Source: Sulfitobacter sp. DSM 110093
Lineage (GTDB): Bacteria > Pseudomonadota > Alphaproteobacteria > Rhodobacterales > Rhodobacteraceae
Assembly: GCF_022788715.1 (NCBI RefSeq)
Contig: NZ_CP085169.1
Location: 62,001-126,000 of the forward strand
DNA: 64,000 nucleotides
Direction of reading: 5' to 3'
Part shown: positions 51,733 to 60,862 of the stretch, piece after piece
Numbering within the stretch: the stretch's first letter is position 1
How the letters are laid out: each line of letters opens with the position of its first letter
The notes under the pieces: model-generated
What the model was told of the DNA's origin: nothing
The model's database searches: none
What the model saw: only the letters and a program-made list of their open reading frames with translations
Translations under genes and position numbers: made by a program

Positions 51733-52100
51733 CAGAAGCCTACGCCTTCATCGTCATCATCTTCGTCCTCATGGCGGCTACCCGGCGCGCGGGCGCCTCG
51801 GCGCTTTACATAGGATACCCCCCTCTGGGGAATCGCGTCGAGGGCGCGGGATAGGCCCACAGCATCCTCTTCTATCCGCAGGATCTTCGCGAGCGCATCG
51901 GGCTCGCCGAGCGCCGCAAGCACCGCGGCCAGCTTCCCGATGCCCACGCCAGAATCGCCCCGCTCTAAACGCTGGATCGTCTTCTCCGAAACGTTTGCGC
52001 GTTCTGCGAGATCGACCATAGCAAGACGACGTATGAGGCGCGCTTGTTTGAGGTTGCGGCCAAGGTGCGCCAAAGCTCTCTGGGCACGAAGATTAGACAT
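51732..52100 (-). CDS. hipB: HipB-type XRE antitoxin
   Basis: A 122-residue HTH protein: LGRNLKQARLIRRLAMVDLA and RANVSEKTIQRLERGDSGV form the XRE domain (about residues 12-65). The tail is disordered and strongly acidic (HEDEDDDDEGVGF). It neutralises HipA and represses the operon. The order HTH first, kinase second is that of hipBA. An inverted repeat is in its promoter. Confidence 0.88.
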   Translation of the reverse strand: MSNLRAQRALAHLGRNLKQARLIRRLAMVDLAERANVSEKTIQRLERGDSGVGIGKLAAVLAALGEPDALAKILRIEEDAVGLSRALDAIPQRGVSYVKRRGARAPGSRHEDEDDDDEGVGF

Positions 52101-52110
52101 TTATCGTCTC

Positions 52111-52143
52111 ATATGACTTTTAATATATATATACCGGTCATAT
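52111..52143. promoter_or_regulatory. Inverted repeat in the hipBA promoter
   Basis: ATATGAC (52111-52117) and GTCATAT (52137-52143) flank a 19-bp AT-rich centre containing an AT-repeat. It lies immediately upstream of hipB (start 52100) and is a probable HipB operator overlapping the -10 region. Confidence 0.6.
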
Positions 52144-52937
52144 ATGGCTGCTTGCTTTTGGTCAATCATCGCTAACCCGAGCGTGTTTTCTAGTGCGAAC
52201 AGATCGCACGGTGGATGGCGGCAGAAAATGAGGTCGCGCACGAGGTTTGGGTTCGACAAGCTATTGGCGAAAGAATCTTCGCCGATGCGCATCTATGCAC
52301 TCTCCCTCAAAAAACGCCACGTTTTGTGGACGCCGAAGATAAGGTTGGCCATCATTTCGCCAACCCAAGTTTCATCTGCACCAAAAATGCAAAGAGCTGG
52401 GGTTTCCGGGGCTTCTCGCGATCTTGGTCTATCCGGTCGAGGGTCGCGTCATTTGTGGTCCAAAACTCTGCGCCCCTTCATCCTGGTTAAGCATTGCCCG
52501 ACTCAACGCTTTGCGCCAAGGGCTGTTTGGGCCAGAAAATATGCGATGGTGTGCTCAGAACGCCCAAACCGACGTTGAAAAAGCTGCGCTGCACGGCGCG
52601 CCGTAGCTCTCAGAAAGGGTGGGGGTCGACGGAGACGAAACGTCGTACAGAGCACCCCTTTTTGGCTCTTGTGTCAGGCATTTGTGCCCAGAAGGGCAAT
52701 GGTTGCGCTTGTCCGTCCTGCAGCCGGTGTAGTCTGCATAGTAGGGTGTCGTGGTGCATTAACTGAAGCCCGTATCGGTCTGTTTCGCCCTATTTCTCTC
52801 GTTCTGTTCGGGTTTTGGCGGGAGGATATACTCTGTGCCGCTGCGCTTGGCGGTATCTTCTTGAACTGCCCTGCAATCTGATCTGCGGACCCGGGGGGAC
52901 GCAGTGGTTGCAAGGGCATGCTTATCAAGGAGGGGGT
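52144..52937. other. Long stretch without an assignable gene
   Basis: About 800 bases between the hipBA promoter and the leader of the DUF4214 protein gene. Plus-strand frames at 52215-52490 and 52424-52606 read as possible pieces of one frameshifted gene (VYPVEGRVICGP ... NALRQGLFGPENM), but no family was recognised. It presumably also holds the promoter of the strongly expressed downstream gene. Confidence 0.35.
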
Positions 52938-52988
52938 ATGAAATTTGCTATACAGTTTATTATTGCGAAAGAAGTACAGTTAAAGTAA
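52938..52988 (+). CDS. Possible 16-codon leader peptide upstream of the DUF4214 gene
   Basis: MKFAIQFIIAKEVQLK, preceded by a near-ideal AAGGAGGGGG ribosome-binding site. It ends 116 bases before the start of the large gene at 53105. It is too short for domain assignment; the strong site next to a presumably highly expressed gene is the only support. Confidence 0.3.
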   Translation: MKFAIQFIIAKEVQLK

Positions 52989-53104
52989 TACCCTACTCTA
53001 TGAGCCCAAGGCTCTGTTCGGTCGTGCCTGTAAGGCAACGTTGGTGGCCGAGGCATTTATCGAGCAGTGAACGTGGTTCACAAATTTCTGGAGGTAATTC
53101 ACCC

Positions 53105-56100
53105 ATGGCTACGCAAGCCCAAATCGATCAGATCGTACAGCTGTACATCGGCTACTTTGATCGCGCTCCCAACCCAACGGGGCTTAACTATTGGATCAAT
53201 GAGCTAGATAACAACCCTGACATGTCCTACCTGGACATTGCACAGTCGTTCTCGGTTCAGCCCGAAGCGACAGGTCTTTATCCTTTCCTGGCGAACCCAC
53301 AAGTGGCTTCCCCAGAGGCCTTTATTACAGCTGTTTACTTGAACCTGTTTAACCGCGCGCCCGATGCCGATGGCCTGGCGTACTGGGAAGGCGAATTGGC
53401 TGCGGGTAAATCCCCTGGTCGTATGATCATTGACATCCAGTCGGGTGCTCAGGATTCTGCTGATGGTCAAGACCTGACCATCCTGAACAACAAAACAGCC
53501 GTTGCGCTTGATTGGGTTCAGTCGACCGCAGACATCTCGGGCTTCTCCTACTTCAACGAAGACGGCAGCATCAATGCAGCTGCTGAAGCTTCCGCCAAAG
53601 GCGTTCTGGACGGTGTCGATGCGACAGAGGAATCCGTTGCTGAAGGCCAAGCCGAAACTGCTGCCTATTTGGACGCTTACGGCGAAACGGGCGCCATTGC
53701 TCTCGAAGTTGGCGTCGACAATCTGACCGGCACCTCCGGCGATGACGTGTTCAATGCGCCGATCGAACAAAACATGCTGGGCGCCGTGACCAACACCTTC
53801 GAATCCGGCGACACGCTGGACGGCGGCGAAGGCATGGACACGCTGAACGTGGACATGACGCTGACCACATCCGGCACAATTCCTGTTGGCCCCGCGATTT
53901 CTGCTACAACAAACAGCATCGAAGTTGTGAACCTGCGCGAGCAGACACTCAACATCGACACTGGCTTCAACGGCTCCAAAATCGACGCCGAGAAGATGAT
54001 GGGTGTCGAGCAGTGGTGGTCTGACAACAGCCGCAGCAACATCCAGATCGAAGACATCCGCTCCAAGCCGATGGACACTGCCTTTGGTCTGAACGAAACG
54101 GATCCCGGTGCGGGTTTGAACGCCTACATCAACGCCAACTACCTGGAAGGCGACGTGGAGTCTGAATCCATCCTGACGCTGACCATCCAGGAAATTAACG
54201 CAGACGTGTTGGTTCCTGGCGCTGAGCTTTCCAACATTGCTGTTGGCAAAGTGACCTTCGATCTGGACGGTACTGAGTACGCGCTGGAATCTGCGGACAT
54301 CACCGCAGCGAACACCTGGGCCGATCTTGAAGCTGCTTTGACAGCACAGATCGATGGCACAGCTGGCCTCGAAAACCTGACCGTGTCCCATGTTGGCGAC
54401 GGTGTCTTCACCATCTCTGACAGCGAAGGCGGCGCATTGAGTGCAGACCCAGCCACAGCTGTTCTGCTGGGCTTTACTGGCATCGACGTGCGTAACCGCG
54501 TTGAAGTGGGTGAAAACCTCGAAACGCTGCCAACACGCACCACAGTATATCTCGATGACGCCGGCAACGGGTCTCAAGGTGGTGCTGTAAACGTCGCAGG
54601 CATGTCCGGCGAGCGCGGCATTGAAGTGATGGACGTTGTTGTCGATGACGACAGCCACATCTCGGCTCTGAGCTCGGTAAACCGCGGTGGTCTGAATGGT
54701 GAACAGCAGCTGGAAGTTGTGAACGTGACGCGCGGCAATGCCGACGGCACGCAGAACACCGGCGATCTGAAAATCGGCGTTCGTACCATCGACGCTGGCG
54801 GCGAAGAAACCACCACAGATGGTCGTTTGGCCGGTGGTCTTCAGAACGTTCGCGTCTTCAATGCTGAAGGTTTCGACGGTCAGACGATGATCGCTGCTGC
54901 TCTGAACTCCAACGACGTGTTCGACAAATATCTCGACCCCGACAATGGCGTTGTCCAGTTCACCTACCACATGGGTGATGCAGGCTCGAACACCAGCCTG
55001 TTCGTGCAGAATGAAGTTGCCGCAGATGATGACTTCACTCTCGACCTGATTGGTGGGGACGGTGAAGATCGTTTCAACCTGCGCGGTTTGGACGTTAAAG
55101 ACACCACGTCTGTGGACGGCGAAGGCGGTGTTGACACTGTCGAGGTTAACACATCGGTTGACGGTAGCTTGGATGGTGCCGGTAACATGCGTGCCTGGGA
55201 ATCTTTCACCAACGTTGAGAACCTGGTTATCGCAGGTAGCGGTGAATTCACTTACGATCCAGCGGTGTTTGACTTCATCGAAGGCAACATGATGGGTCTT
55301 GAGACCGTAGTCATCGCGACTGATGGCGACGGTGGTCTTGGTGACGACACCACGCTGATCAATCTGGATGAGGGTACGGACGCAGTCATCTCTGGTCGTA
55401 ACCAAACGCTGAACGACAACGCGAACAACAACGCTGATCAGGATTTCCGTACAATCATTCTGGACGAAATCCAGGATGAAGTCGGTGTTGATACGGCGAC
55501 TGTTGTGCTGGAAAACACAGCGCGTACGAATGGTGAGCTGACCGTCAACAACTTGACAGTGAGCAACCCAGAAGTAGGTGTCGATGCACTGGAAATCCAG
55601 TCCAACGGCCGGGCCCAAACTTCCAACCAGGTTACATCCTTCAACGCCGCGGCGCTGAATACATTGACCCTGGTAGGCACGCAGGACCTGACCATTGCTG
55701 TAGACGCTCTTGCGGATGCTAACGGGGCGGGTTCTGGCGCTGGTGCGGCTGCAACCATTGATGGTTCTGATCTGGCTGGTGATCTGGTTCTGGCCACTAC
55801 TGGTGCTGTTCTGAACAACGCTGGTGCTGACAAAGTGACTGGTACTGCAGGTGCAAACGATACGCTGCAGCTCTCTGGTGTGCTTGCACCTGGCGCTGTC
55901 ATCTCGGGCTTCGAAACCATCCAGTTCGGTGCGCCGTTCAATGGGTCTGCTGATGCTGCTTCCGGTGTGTTCAACGCAGCAACCGCGAGCGGTGTTGAAG
56001 AGTATGTGATCAACCTCCTCAGTGCTGATCTGGAGATGAACAACACTGCAGGTGATGAAGAGATCACAGTCAACACCAACCTGACTGATGTTGAAGGCAA

Positions 56101-56881
56101 CAACCTGACGTTCATCGCAGCAGCCGAGGACAACAGCAACGCTCTGAACCTGAACTTCCGCGACCTTGATACGTCAAGTGTTGAAGGGGCGAACAATTTC
56201 GGTGCGGCTGAAATCTTTGTTGGTAACTATAATACTATCAACTTGGACCTTGATGACGATAATGCCACAGGGATCAATGCCTATACATTCGACCTGAACC
56301 TGTTGGATGACGATGGTGACAACGACGCCAGCGGTGCTGCCTACGATATCGATGAAGTGTTCGCTCGGACACTGAATATCACCGGTGGTGGTAACGATGA
56401 TGGTAGCAATGTGGATACCGTTAGCTTCGCACCAGGCAGCCTGTCCAACGTTCTGTCCTTGATCGACTTCTCGGACTACGAAGGTGCAGTTGGGACTATG
56501 GTCGTAGACATTCAAGATCAGGCAGATGTGGATCGTAATATTACAATCCGCTTCAATGACCAGTCTGCGAACGTCACCGAAAACGATCTCGGTGTAGATG
56601 ATGCGATTGTGACCTACGAGTTCACGCAGGATGTTGCGGATGCCTCTGATATCTGGACCATCACAGGCTTCGATGACTTTGCAACTGCGGGCTTGACCAG
56701 CTTGTCCATTCTGGATGTCTCTGGTCTCGGCATCACCGGTCTTGCTGACTTGAGCATCGTTGATGATGGGACCGACACGACCATTACTGCAAATGACCCT
56801 GCAGCGTCCGGTCTCGACTTCGAAATCTTCCTGTCCGGGACTACCGGCGGTCTCAACAACGAGAACTTCACGTTCGCGTAA
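53105..56881 (+). CDS. Large cysteine-free DUF4214 protein, candidate S-layer protein
   Basis: A 1258-residue, very acidic protein. Residues about 5-130 hold two DUF4214 units (FDRAPNPTGLNYW and FNRAPDADGLAYW). The remaining 1100 residues are beta-strand-rich with scattered DxDxDG-type and GGDGEDRF stretches that could bind calcium, and the C-terminus is short, hydrophobic and ends FTFA, compatible with a type I secretion signal. There is no signal peptide and not one cysteine. GGAGGT lies before the ATG; the open frame to 52904 adds a cysteine-containing leader and is rejected. Size, composition and the type I exporter 2 kb downstream resemble the RsaA S-layer system of Caulobacter. Confidence 0.82.
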   Translation: MATQAQIDQIVQLYIGYFDRAPNPTGLNYWINELDNNPDMSYLDIAQSFSVQPEATGLYPFLANPQVASPEAFITAVYLNLFNRAPDADGLAYWEGELAAGKSPGRMIIDIQSGAQDSADGQDLTILNNKTAVALDWVQSTADISGFSYFNEDGSINAAAEASAKGVLDGVDATEESVAEGQAETAAYLDAYGETGAIALEVGVDNLTGTSGDDVFNAPIEQNMLGAVTNTFESGDTLDGGEGMDTLNVDMTLTTSGTIPVGPAISATTNSIEVVNLREQTLNIDTGFNGSKIDAEKMMGVEQWWSDNSRSNIQIEDIRSKPMDTAFGLNETDPGAGLNAYINANYLEGDVESESILTLTIQEINADVLVPGAELSNIAVGKVTFDLDGTEYALESADITAANTWADLEAALTAQIDGTAGLENLTVSHVGDGVFTISDSEGGALSADPATAVLLGFTGIDVRNRVEVGENLETLPTRTTVYLDDAGNGSQGGAVNVAGMSGERGIEVMDVVVDDDSHISALSSVNRGGLNGEQQLEVVNVTRGNADGTQNTGDLKIGVRTIDAGGEETTTDGRLAGGLQNVRVFNAEGFDGQTMIAAALNSNDVFDKYLDPDNGVVQFTYHMGDAGSNTSLFVQNEVAADDDFTLDLIGGDGEDRFNLRGLDVKDTTSVDGEGGVDTVEVNTSVDGSLDGAGNMRAWESFTNVENLVIAGSGEFTYDPAVFDFIEGNMMGLETVVIATDGDGGLGDDTTLINLDEGTDAVISGRNQTLNDNANNNADQDFRTIILDEIQDEVGVDTATVVLENTARTNGELTVNNLTVSNPEVGVDALEIQSNGRAQTSNQVTSFNAAALNTLTLVGTQDLTIAVDALADANGAGSGAGAAATIDGSDLAGDLVLATTGAVLNNAGADKVTGTAGANDTLQLSGVLAPGAVISGFETIQFGAPFNGSADAASGVFNAATASGVEEYVINLLSADLEMNNTAGDEEITVNTNLTDVEGNNLTFIAAAEDNSNALNLNFRDLDTSSVEGANNFGAAEIFVGNYNTINLDLDDDNATGINAYTFDLNLLDDDGDNDASGAAYDIDEVFARTLNITGGGNDDGSNVDTVSFAPGSLSNVLSLIDFSDYEGAVGTMVVDIQDQADVDRNITIRFNDQSANVTENDLGVDDAIVTYEFTQDVADASDIWTITGFDDFATAGLTSLSILDVSGLGITGLADLSIVDDGTDTTITANDPAASGLDFEIFLSGTTGGLNNENFTFA

Positions 56882-56916
56882 GCTAAATCATAAGGCAGGG
56901 TTTTCTCTGTCGACGG

Positions 56917-56945
56917 AAAGCCCCCAGAATTTCTGGGGGCTTTTC
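56917..56945 (+). terminator. Intrinsic terminator after the DUF4214 gene
   Basis: Perfect 12-pair stem AAAGCCCCCAGA / TCTGGGGGCTTT with loop ATT and flanking T-run, 36 bases past the stop. A strong terminator suits a highly expressed gene. Confidence 0.95.
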
Positions 56946-57137
56946 ACTTTTAATAGGCCTGTAAGGGTTTTCCATTTCCAGGTGATGCGTAATCAAGACG
57001 CACGCCATTTGTGGGTAGGTGGATAAGCGCCAACGCGCTTGGCTGGAGCGCGAAAAAAGATATACCGTCTTTACCTGTGCCCCCCTTCAAAGATACGGGA
57101 GTGCGGGTGCACTGGAGGGAGCAGGTAAAGAGCGACT

Positions 57138-58430
57138 ATGGCGACGATATATTATGATCTTTCTGAGCTATTTTTGTCTGCGGGCTCCAAATTTAAGTAT
57201 TACGGTATTGCCCGCACAGTACTTGAGGTTGGGTATGAACTGGCCAACGCCTCCGCTGATGTTCGCTTTGTCATATTTTCCCCTGCACACGACCGATTTT
57301 TTGAAATCACACCGCGTATCGGCGCCGCCTCGGCGAATGGTGTGTTGGATCTAAACTTGCCGGTTGAAGCGAAGCCTGTCCGGCTCCGATATAGCCACCC
57401 AAATGCGCATGGGTTGCGCGATACACTTCAGCCGCTGATGCGCCGCATCGCTAGAAAAGTCAGTTTGAGACGATGGCGTCGCTCGGTCCCCGAGGGCCGT
57501 ACGCGCGACGTTGACCTCGAAGGCCAAATACTTGTGTCTTTAGGGCGCCCAAAAATGATGTCTGACTATCTTGTGGCAATGGATGAAGCGGGCGTTCGAA
57601 CGCGGTTCTTTCCTTTGTTGCACGATATGATCCCGTTGCATGAATATGCCCATCCGCGGCAAAGTATGTTTGCCCGGAATTTTGCGCATGATAACCGCAT
57701 CGTAGTACAGCATGCTGAAAAACTGCTGACCAACTCTGTTTTTACCAAAGATGAGATTGAACAGTTTTCGACTGCAGGGCGTATGTGCTCACTTCCGCCT
57801 GTGTTGTCGGTGCCACTCGCGCAAGAAATGCGTAAATCAGATGAGCCTATCAATCTTGATTTGCCCGAGACGCCTTATTTGCTCGGGGTCGGGATGATGA
57901 CAGGTCGAAAGAATCTCGAGTGCCTTGTGAAAGCAATGCATCACTTGGATGAGACGGGCCGCCCAGTGCCTGATCTTATTTTGGCCGGGGCCAAACGAAA
58001 ACGCACTTTAGAATATGTGAACCGGCCCGAATACGCCTCCATCAGGGATAAAATACGGTTTGTTCTAGACCCGAACCAAGCCGAGTTGGCAAAGATTTAC
58101 GAGAATGCACTGGCTCTGGTCATTCCCAGTTGCATGGAAGGGTGGGGGCTTCCACTTGGAGAAGCGCTCTGGCTGGGAACACCGGGAATAGCGTCTGATA
58201 TACCAGCTTTGCGAGAGGTCGGTGGGGATTTGGCTGAGTATTTCGACCCTGCTGACCCGCGGTCACTTGCTGATATCATCGACCAATTGAGCTCTAATCC
58301 AAATAATTACGAGATTCTGAAAGCCAAAATCGCGCAAAGCCGCACTGATCTGCGCACCTGGCAACACGTTGCACAAGATATCCTTGTCGCCGTTTCCTCC
58401 AGCGAGAGCTCTGATCTCGAACAAAGCTAA
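57138..58430 (+). CDS. Family 4-type glycosyltransferase
   Basis: A 430-residue soluble GT-B glycosyltransferase. The C-terminal nucleotide-sugar domain shows YLLGVGMMTGRKNLECLVKA, then PDLILAGAKRK and the donor-site block PSCMEGWGLPLGEALWLGTP with E-G-x-G-L-P-x-x-E and the following IASDIPALREVGGD. No membrane helix is seen. It lies directly after the candidate S-layer gene and before the exporter; glycosylation of the surface protein or of the O-antigen that anchors it is a reasonable inference. Confidence 0.85.
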   Translation: MATIYYDLSELFLSAGSKFKYYGIARTVLEVGYELANASADVRFVIFSPAHDRFFEITPRIGAASANGVLDLNLPVEAKPVRLRYSHPNAHGLRDTLQPLMRRIARKVSLRRWRRSVPEGRTRDVDLEGQILVSLGRPKMMSDYLVAMDEAGVRTRFFPLLHDMIPLHEYAHPRQSMFARNFAHDNRIVVQHAEKLLTNSVFTKDEIEQFSTAGRMCSLPPVLSVPLAQEMRKSDEPINLDLPETPYLLGVGMMTGRKNLECLVKAMHHLDETGRPVPDLILAGAKRKRTLEYVNRPEYASIRDKIRFVLDPNQAELAKIYENALALVIPSCMEGWGLPLGEALWLGTPGIASDIPALREVGGDLAEYFDPADPRSLADIIDQLSSNPNNYEILKAKIAQSRTDLRTWQHVAQDILVAVSSSESSDLEQS

Positions 58431-58691
58431 CGAAGTGCCAGCTTTCCATTTGGGGCGAGATTGATAAAGATTGCTACGGATTCTGCATTTATGTGCAATA
58501 CCGCACTTTATGCAGGGCGCAGCGAGGAGGGAAATGCAAAAATGTTGATCACTCTTCGCCCCATTGTGGGCGCAAACTAGAATAGGCGAAATTGCGCAGC
58601 TTGATTTTTTAATTGGCTGAGGGGCTTTTGTTCCCGCGGAAACTTGCCTACAAAACGGCAATATAATTTTCTATTGAGGAGGGGCTGTTTG

Positions 58692-58883
58692 ATGGCCAAA
58701 GTAACGATTGACGGTCGTGAGTACGATTCTGATAATTTGAGCGATGATGCGAAACAGCAGCTGGCAAATGTTCAAATCTGTGAGCAACAGGTGCAAAAGC
58801 TCCAACGTGAGATCGCAATCACGCAAACGGCTCGCCAAGCTTACATTAGTGCTCTGAAAGAAGCTCTTCCAACCGACAGCTAA
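58692..58883 (+). CDS. DUF6447 small protein
   Basis: A 63-residue soluble protein: MAKVTIDGREYDSDNLSDDA, then QQLANVQICEQQVQKLQREI forming a coiled-coil helix and TARQAYISALKEAL. The VTIDG-x-EYD start and the final helix match DUF6447. AGGAGGGG precedes the ATG at 58692; a longer frame from 58644 is rejected. Function is unknown. It lies between the glycosyltransferase and the type I ATPase, so a chaperone-like or adaptor role in export can be proposed but not shown. Confidence 0.7.
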   Translation: MAKVTIDGREYDSDNLSDDAKQQLANVQICEQQVQKLQREIAITQTARQAYISALKEALPTDS

Positions 58884-58955
58884 CGAGGTCAGATTGGCCG
58901 ACCTGCTTAAGGCGCATTTGTTTCGCGTAAGTAGGTCATCTCAACGCAGCTATAG

Positions 58956-58981
58956 ATGGGCCATATTCAGGCCCATTTTTT
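58956..58981 (+). terminator. Intrinsic terminator before the type I ATPase gene
   Basis: Perfect 7-pair stem ATGGGCC / GGCCCAT with loop ATATTCA and a following T5 run, 72 bases past the DUF6447 stop. It separates the small-protein transcript from the exporter operon. Confidence 0.85.
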
Positions 58982-59076
58982 CTATGACACAAAGGGTTTT
59001 TGACGTAGGGTAAGGCATCCACTGTTCTGAGGATGGGAACCCACTTTAGCTAAGTTATTCGAGGGAAAGCTGCTTT

Positions 59077-60795
59077 ATGTCGGCACCAACTGCATTGAAA
59101 CAGGCCTATGGGCGGTTCCGCGCCATTCTGATGGCTACGGTAATCTTCAGTTTTTTCGTAAACCTGCTGATGTTTGTAGGTCCGCTCTACATGCTTCAAA
59201 TCTATGACCGCGTGCTCTCCAGTCGGAGTGAGTACACGCTGATCATGATTACGAGCGTGGCGGTGGGGCTTTTGGTAACCTACGGGCTACTCGAATTTAT
59301 TCGCTCAAGAATGCTGGTCCGGGCAGGTTTGGAATTCGACGAAGCGCTGTCAGGTCCTATGTTTTCCAGGGTGGTTCGCCTGCAATTGGCAAACCCCAAT
59401 GGCGGTGCGCGCACCGCATTGGGAGACGCCGACCGGGTGCGTGATTTCATCACCGGTCAAGGCATTTTGGCCTTTTTTGATGCACCTTGGACGCCCCTGT
59501 TTCTGGCGCTGTGCTTCGCTTTCCATCCTTGGCTTGGGGTTGTGGCCACCACAGGTGCCGTCATCATCTTTATCTTAGCCTTGCTAAATGAGCTGCTCAC
59601 GCGCTCCGCGCTGAAAGAGGCTAATAATGCAGGCCAAGGGTCCGCGCATTTTGCCAGCGCTGCTTTGCAGAATGCGGATGTCATTCAGGCCATGGGTATG
59701 GGCAAAGAGCTGTCTGGCCGCTGGCTTAAGCAACGCGAAGTCATGCTCAGCAGCCAAGCCTCAGCAAGTGACTGGGCCGGATTTATCATGTCCTGCTCCA
59801 AGTTCGTGCGCATGAGCCTGCAGGTCGCCATTCTGGGGACGGGCGCTTACCTTGCCATGAACCAGCAGATCTCCCCCGGCATCATGATCGCAGCCTCGAT
59901 TGTTATGGGCCGCGCACTTGCCCCCGTTGAGCAAGCTGTGGGCCAGTGGAAGCAGTTCATCTCCGCGCGCCAAGCCAATGAGCGCTTAGGCAAGCTTTTT
60001 GATAGCGTTCTGGATGAGACCGATAGGTTGGAGCAACCAGCCGCAAAAGGCGCTCTGTCGCTTGAGGGGGTCTCAACCGTGGTGCCAGGGTCCCGAGACC
60101 CGCTCCTCAAAGGCATTACCTTTAGTCTTGAGGCCGGCAATGTACTTGCCGTGATTGGGCCAAGCGGATCGGGCAAATCTACGCTCGCGCGTGTGCTTGT
60201 CGGTGTGACAGGGGCCGCAGCAGGGGCTGTACGTCTTGACGGGACAGAGCTCAATCACTGGGACCCGGATCAGTTGGGCGGCTCGATCGGCTACCTAGCG
60301 CAAGAGGTTAAGCTCTTTTCCGGAACGGTTGCCGAGAACATTGCCCGCTTTACCACGGGAGCCACCGATGAGGAGATCATTGCGGCAGCCCAGCTTGCCG
60401 GGGCCCATGAGATGATCCAGGGCCTTCGGGAAGGCTATGCGACAGAAATCGGCGATGGCGGCGCGCAGCTTTCAGGTGGGCAACGTCAGCGTGTCGGGCT
60501 TGCGCGGGCAATTTTCCGCACCCCAAGCTTGATCGTTTTGGATGAGCCCAACTCCAACCTCGACAGCGAAGGCGAAAACGCTCTGGCACAATGTTTGCTT
60601 GCGCTGAAAGCGCTCGGCAAGACTGTTGTGGTCATCACTCATAAGGCGAACTTGCTGTCCACATCTGATAAGACCCTCATGTTGAGCAACGGCGCTGTTC
60701 AAAAGATGTTGGACACAAAAGACCTGTTGAAACCAAAACAGCCTGAAACACCGCCTCAGCAAGCCGCTGCCAGAGTTACGAACATTGGTGCCTGA
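59077..60795 (+). CDS. Type I secretion ATPase/permease (PrtD/RsaD type)
   Basis: A 572-residue ABC exporter half-molecule. Six hydrophobic helices occupy residues about 18-300, followed by the nucleotide-binding domain: Walker A GPSGSGKSTLAR, signature LSGGQRQRVGLARAIF, Walker B LIVLDEPNSNLD and the switch histidine in VVITHK. There is no N-terminal C39 or C39-like domain, which places it with PrtD, AprD and RsaD exporters of proteases and S-layer proteins rather than with HlyB. It forms an operon with the HlyD-type adaptor 67 bases downstream. Confidence 0.92.
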   Translation: MSAPTALKQAYGRFRAILMATVIFSFFVNLLMFVGPLYMLQIYDRVLSSRSEYTLIMITSVAVGLLVTYGLLEFIRSRMLVRAGLEFDEALSGPMFSRVVRLQLANPNGGARTALGDADRVRDFITGQGILAFFDAPWTPLFLALCFAFHPWLGVVATTGAVIIFILALLNELLTRSALKEANNAGQGSAHFASAALQNADVIQAMGMGKELSGRWLKQREVMLSSQASASDWAGFIMSCSKFVRMSLQVAILGTGAYLAMNQQISPGIMIAASIVMGRALAPVEQAVGQWKQFISARQANERLGKLFDSVLDETDRLEQPAAKGALSLEGVSTVVPGSRDPLLKGITFSLEAGNVLAVIGPSGSGKSTLARVLVGVTGAAAGAVRLDGTELNHWDPDQLGGSIGYLAQEVKLFSGTVAENIARFTTGATDEEIIAAAQLAGAHEMIQGLREGYATEIGDGGAQLSGGQRQRVGLARAIFRTPSLIVLDEPNSNLDSEGENALAQCLLALKALGKTVVVITHKANLLSTSDKTLMLSNGAVQKMLDTKDLLKPKQPETPPQQAAARVTNIGA

Positions 60796-60862
60796 TGCGT
60801 AGAGTTTTAGTTTCAAATAGGAATATCGCATCGCTTTATTCCCAAACAAGAAGTGTGGGCTC

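Noticed and set aside
52215-52606. Two overlapping plus-strand ORFs upstream of the DUF4214 gene
   Set aside because: Could be one frameshifted gene, yet no domain is recognisable, so no product is claimed.
53204-55618. 804-codon open frame on the minus strand
   Set aside because: It mirrors the DUF4214 protein gene; the codon pattern of the real gene suppresses stops on the other strand. No domain, start site or promoter supports it.
55438-56196. 252-codon minus-strand frame within the same gene
   Set aside because: Another shadow, rich in serine and alanine, as expected from reversed coding sequence.
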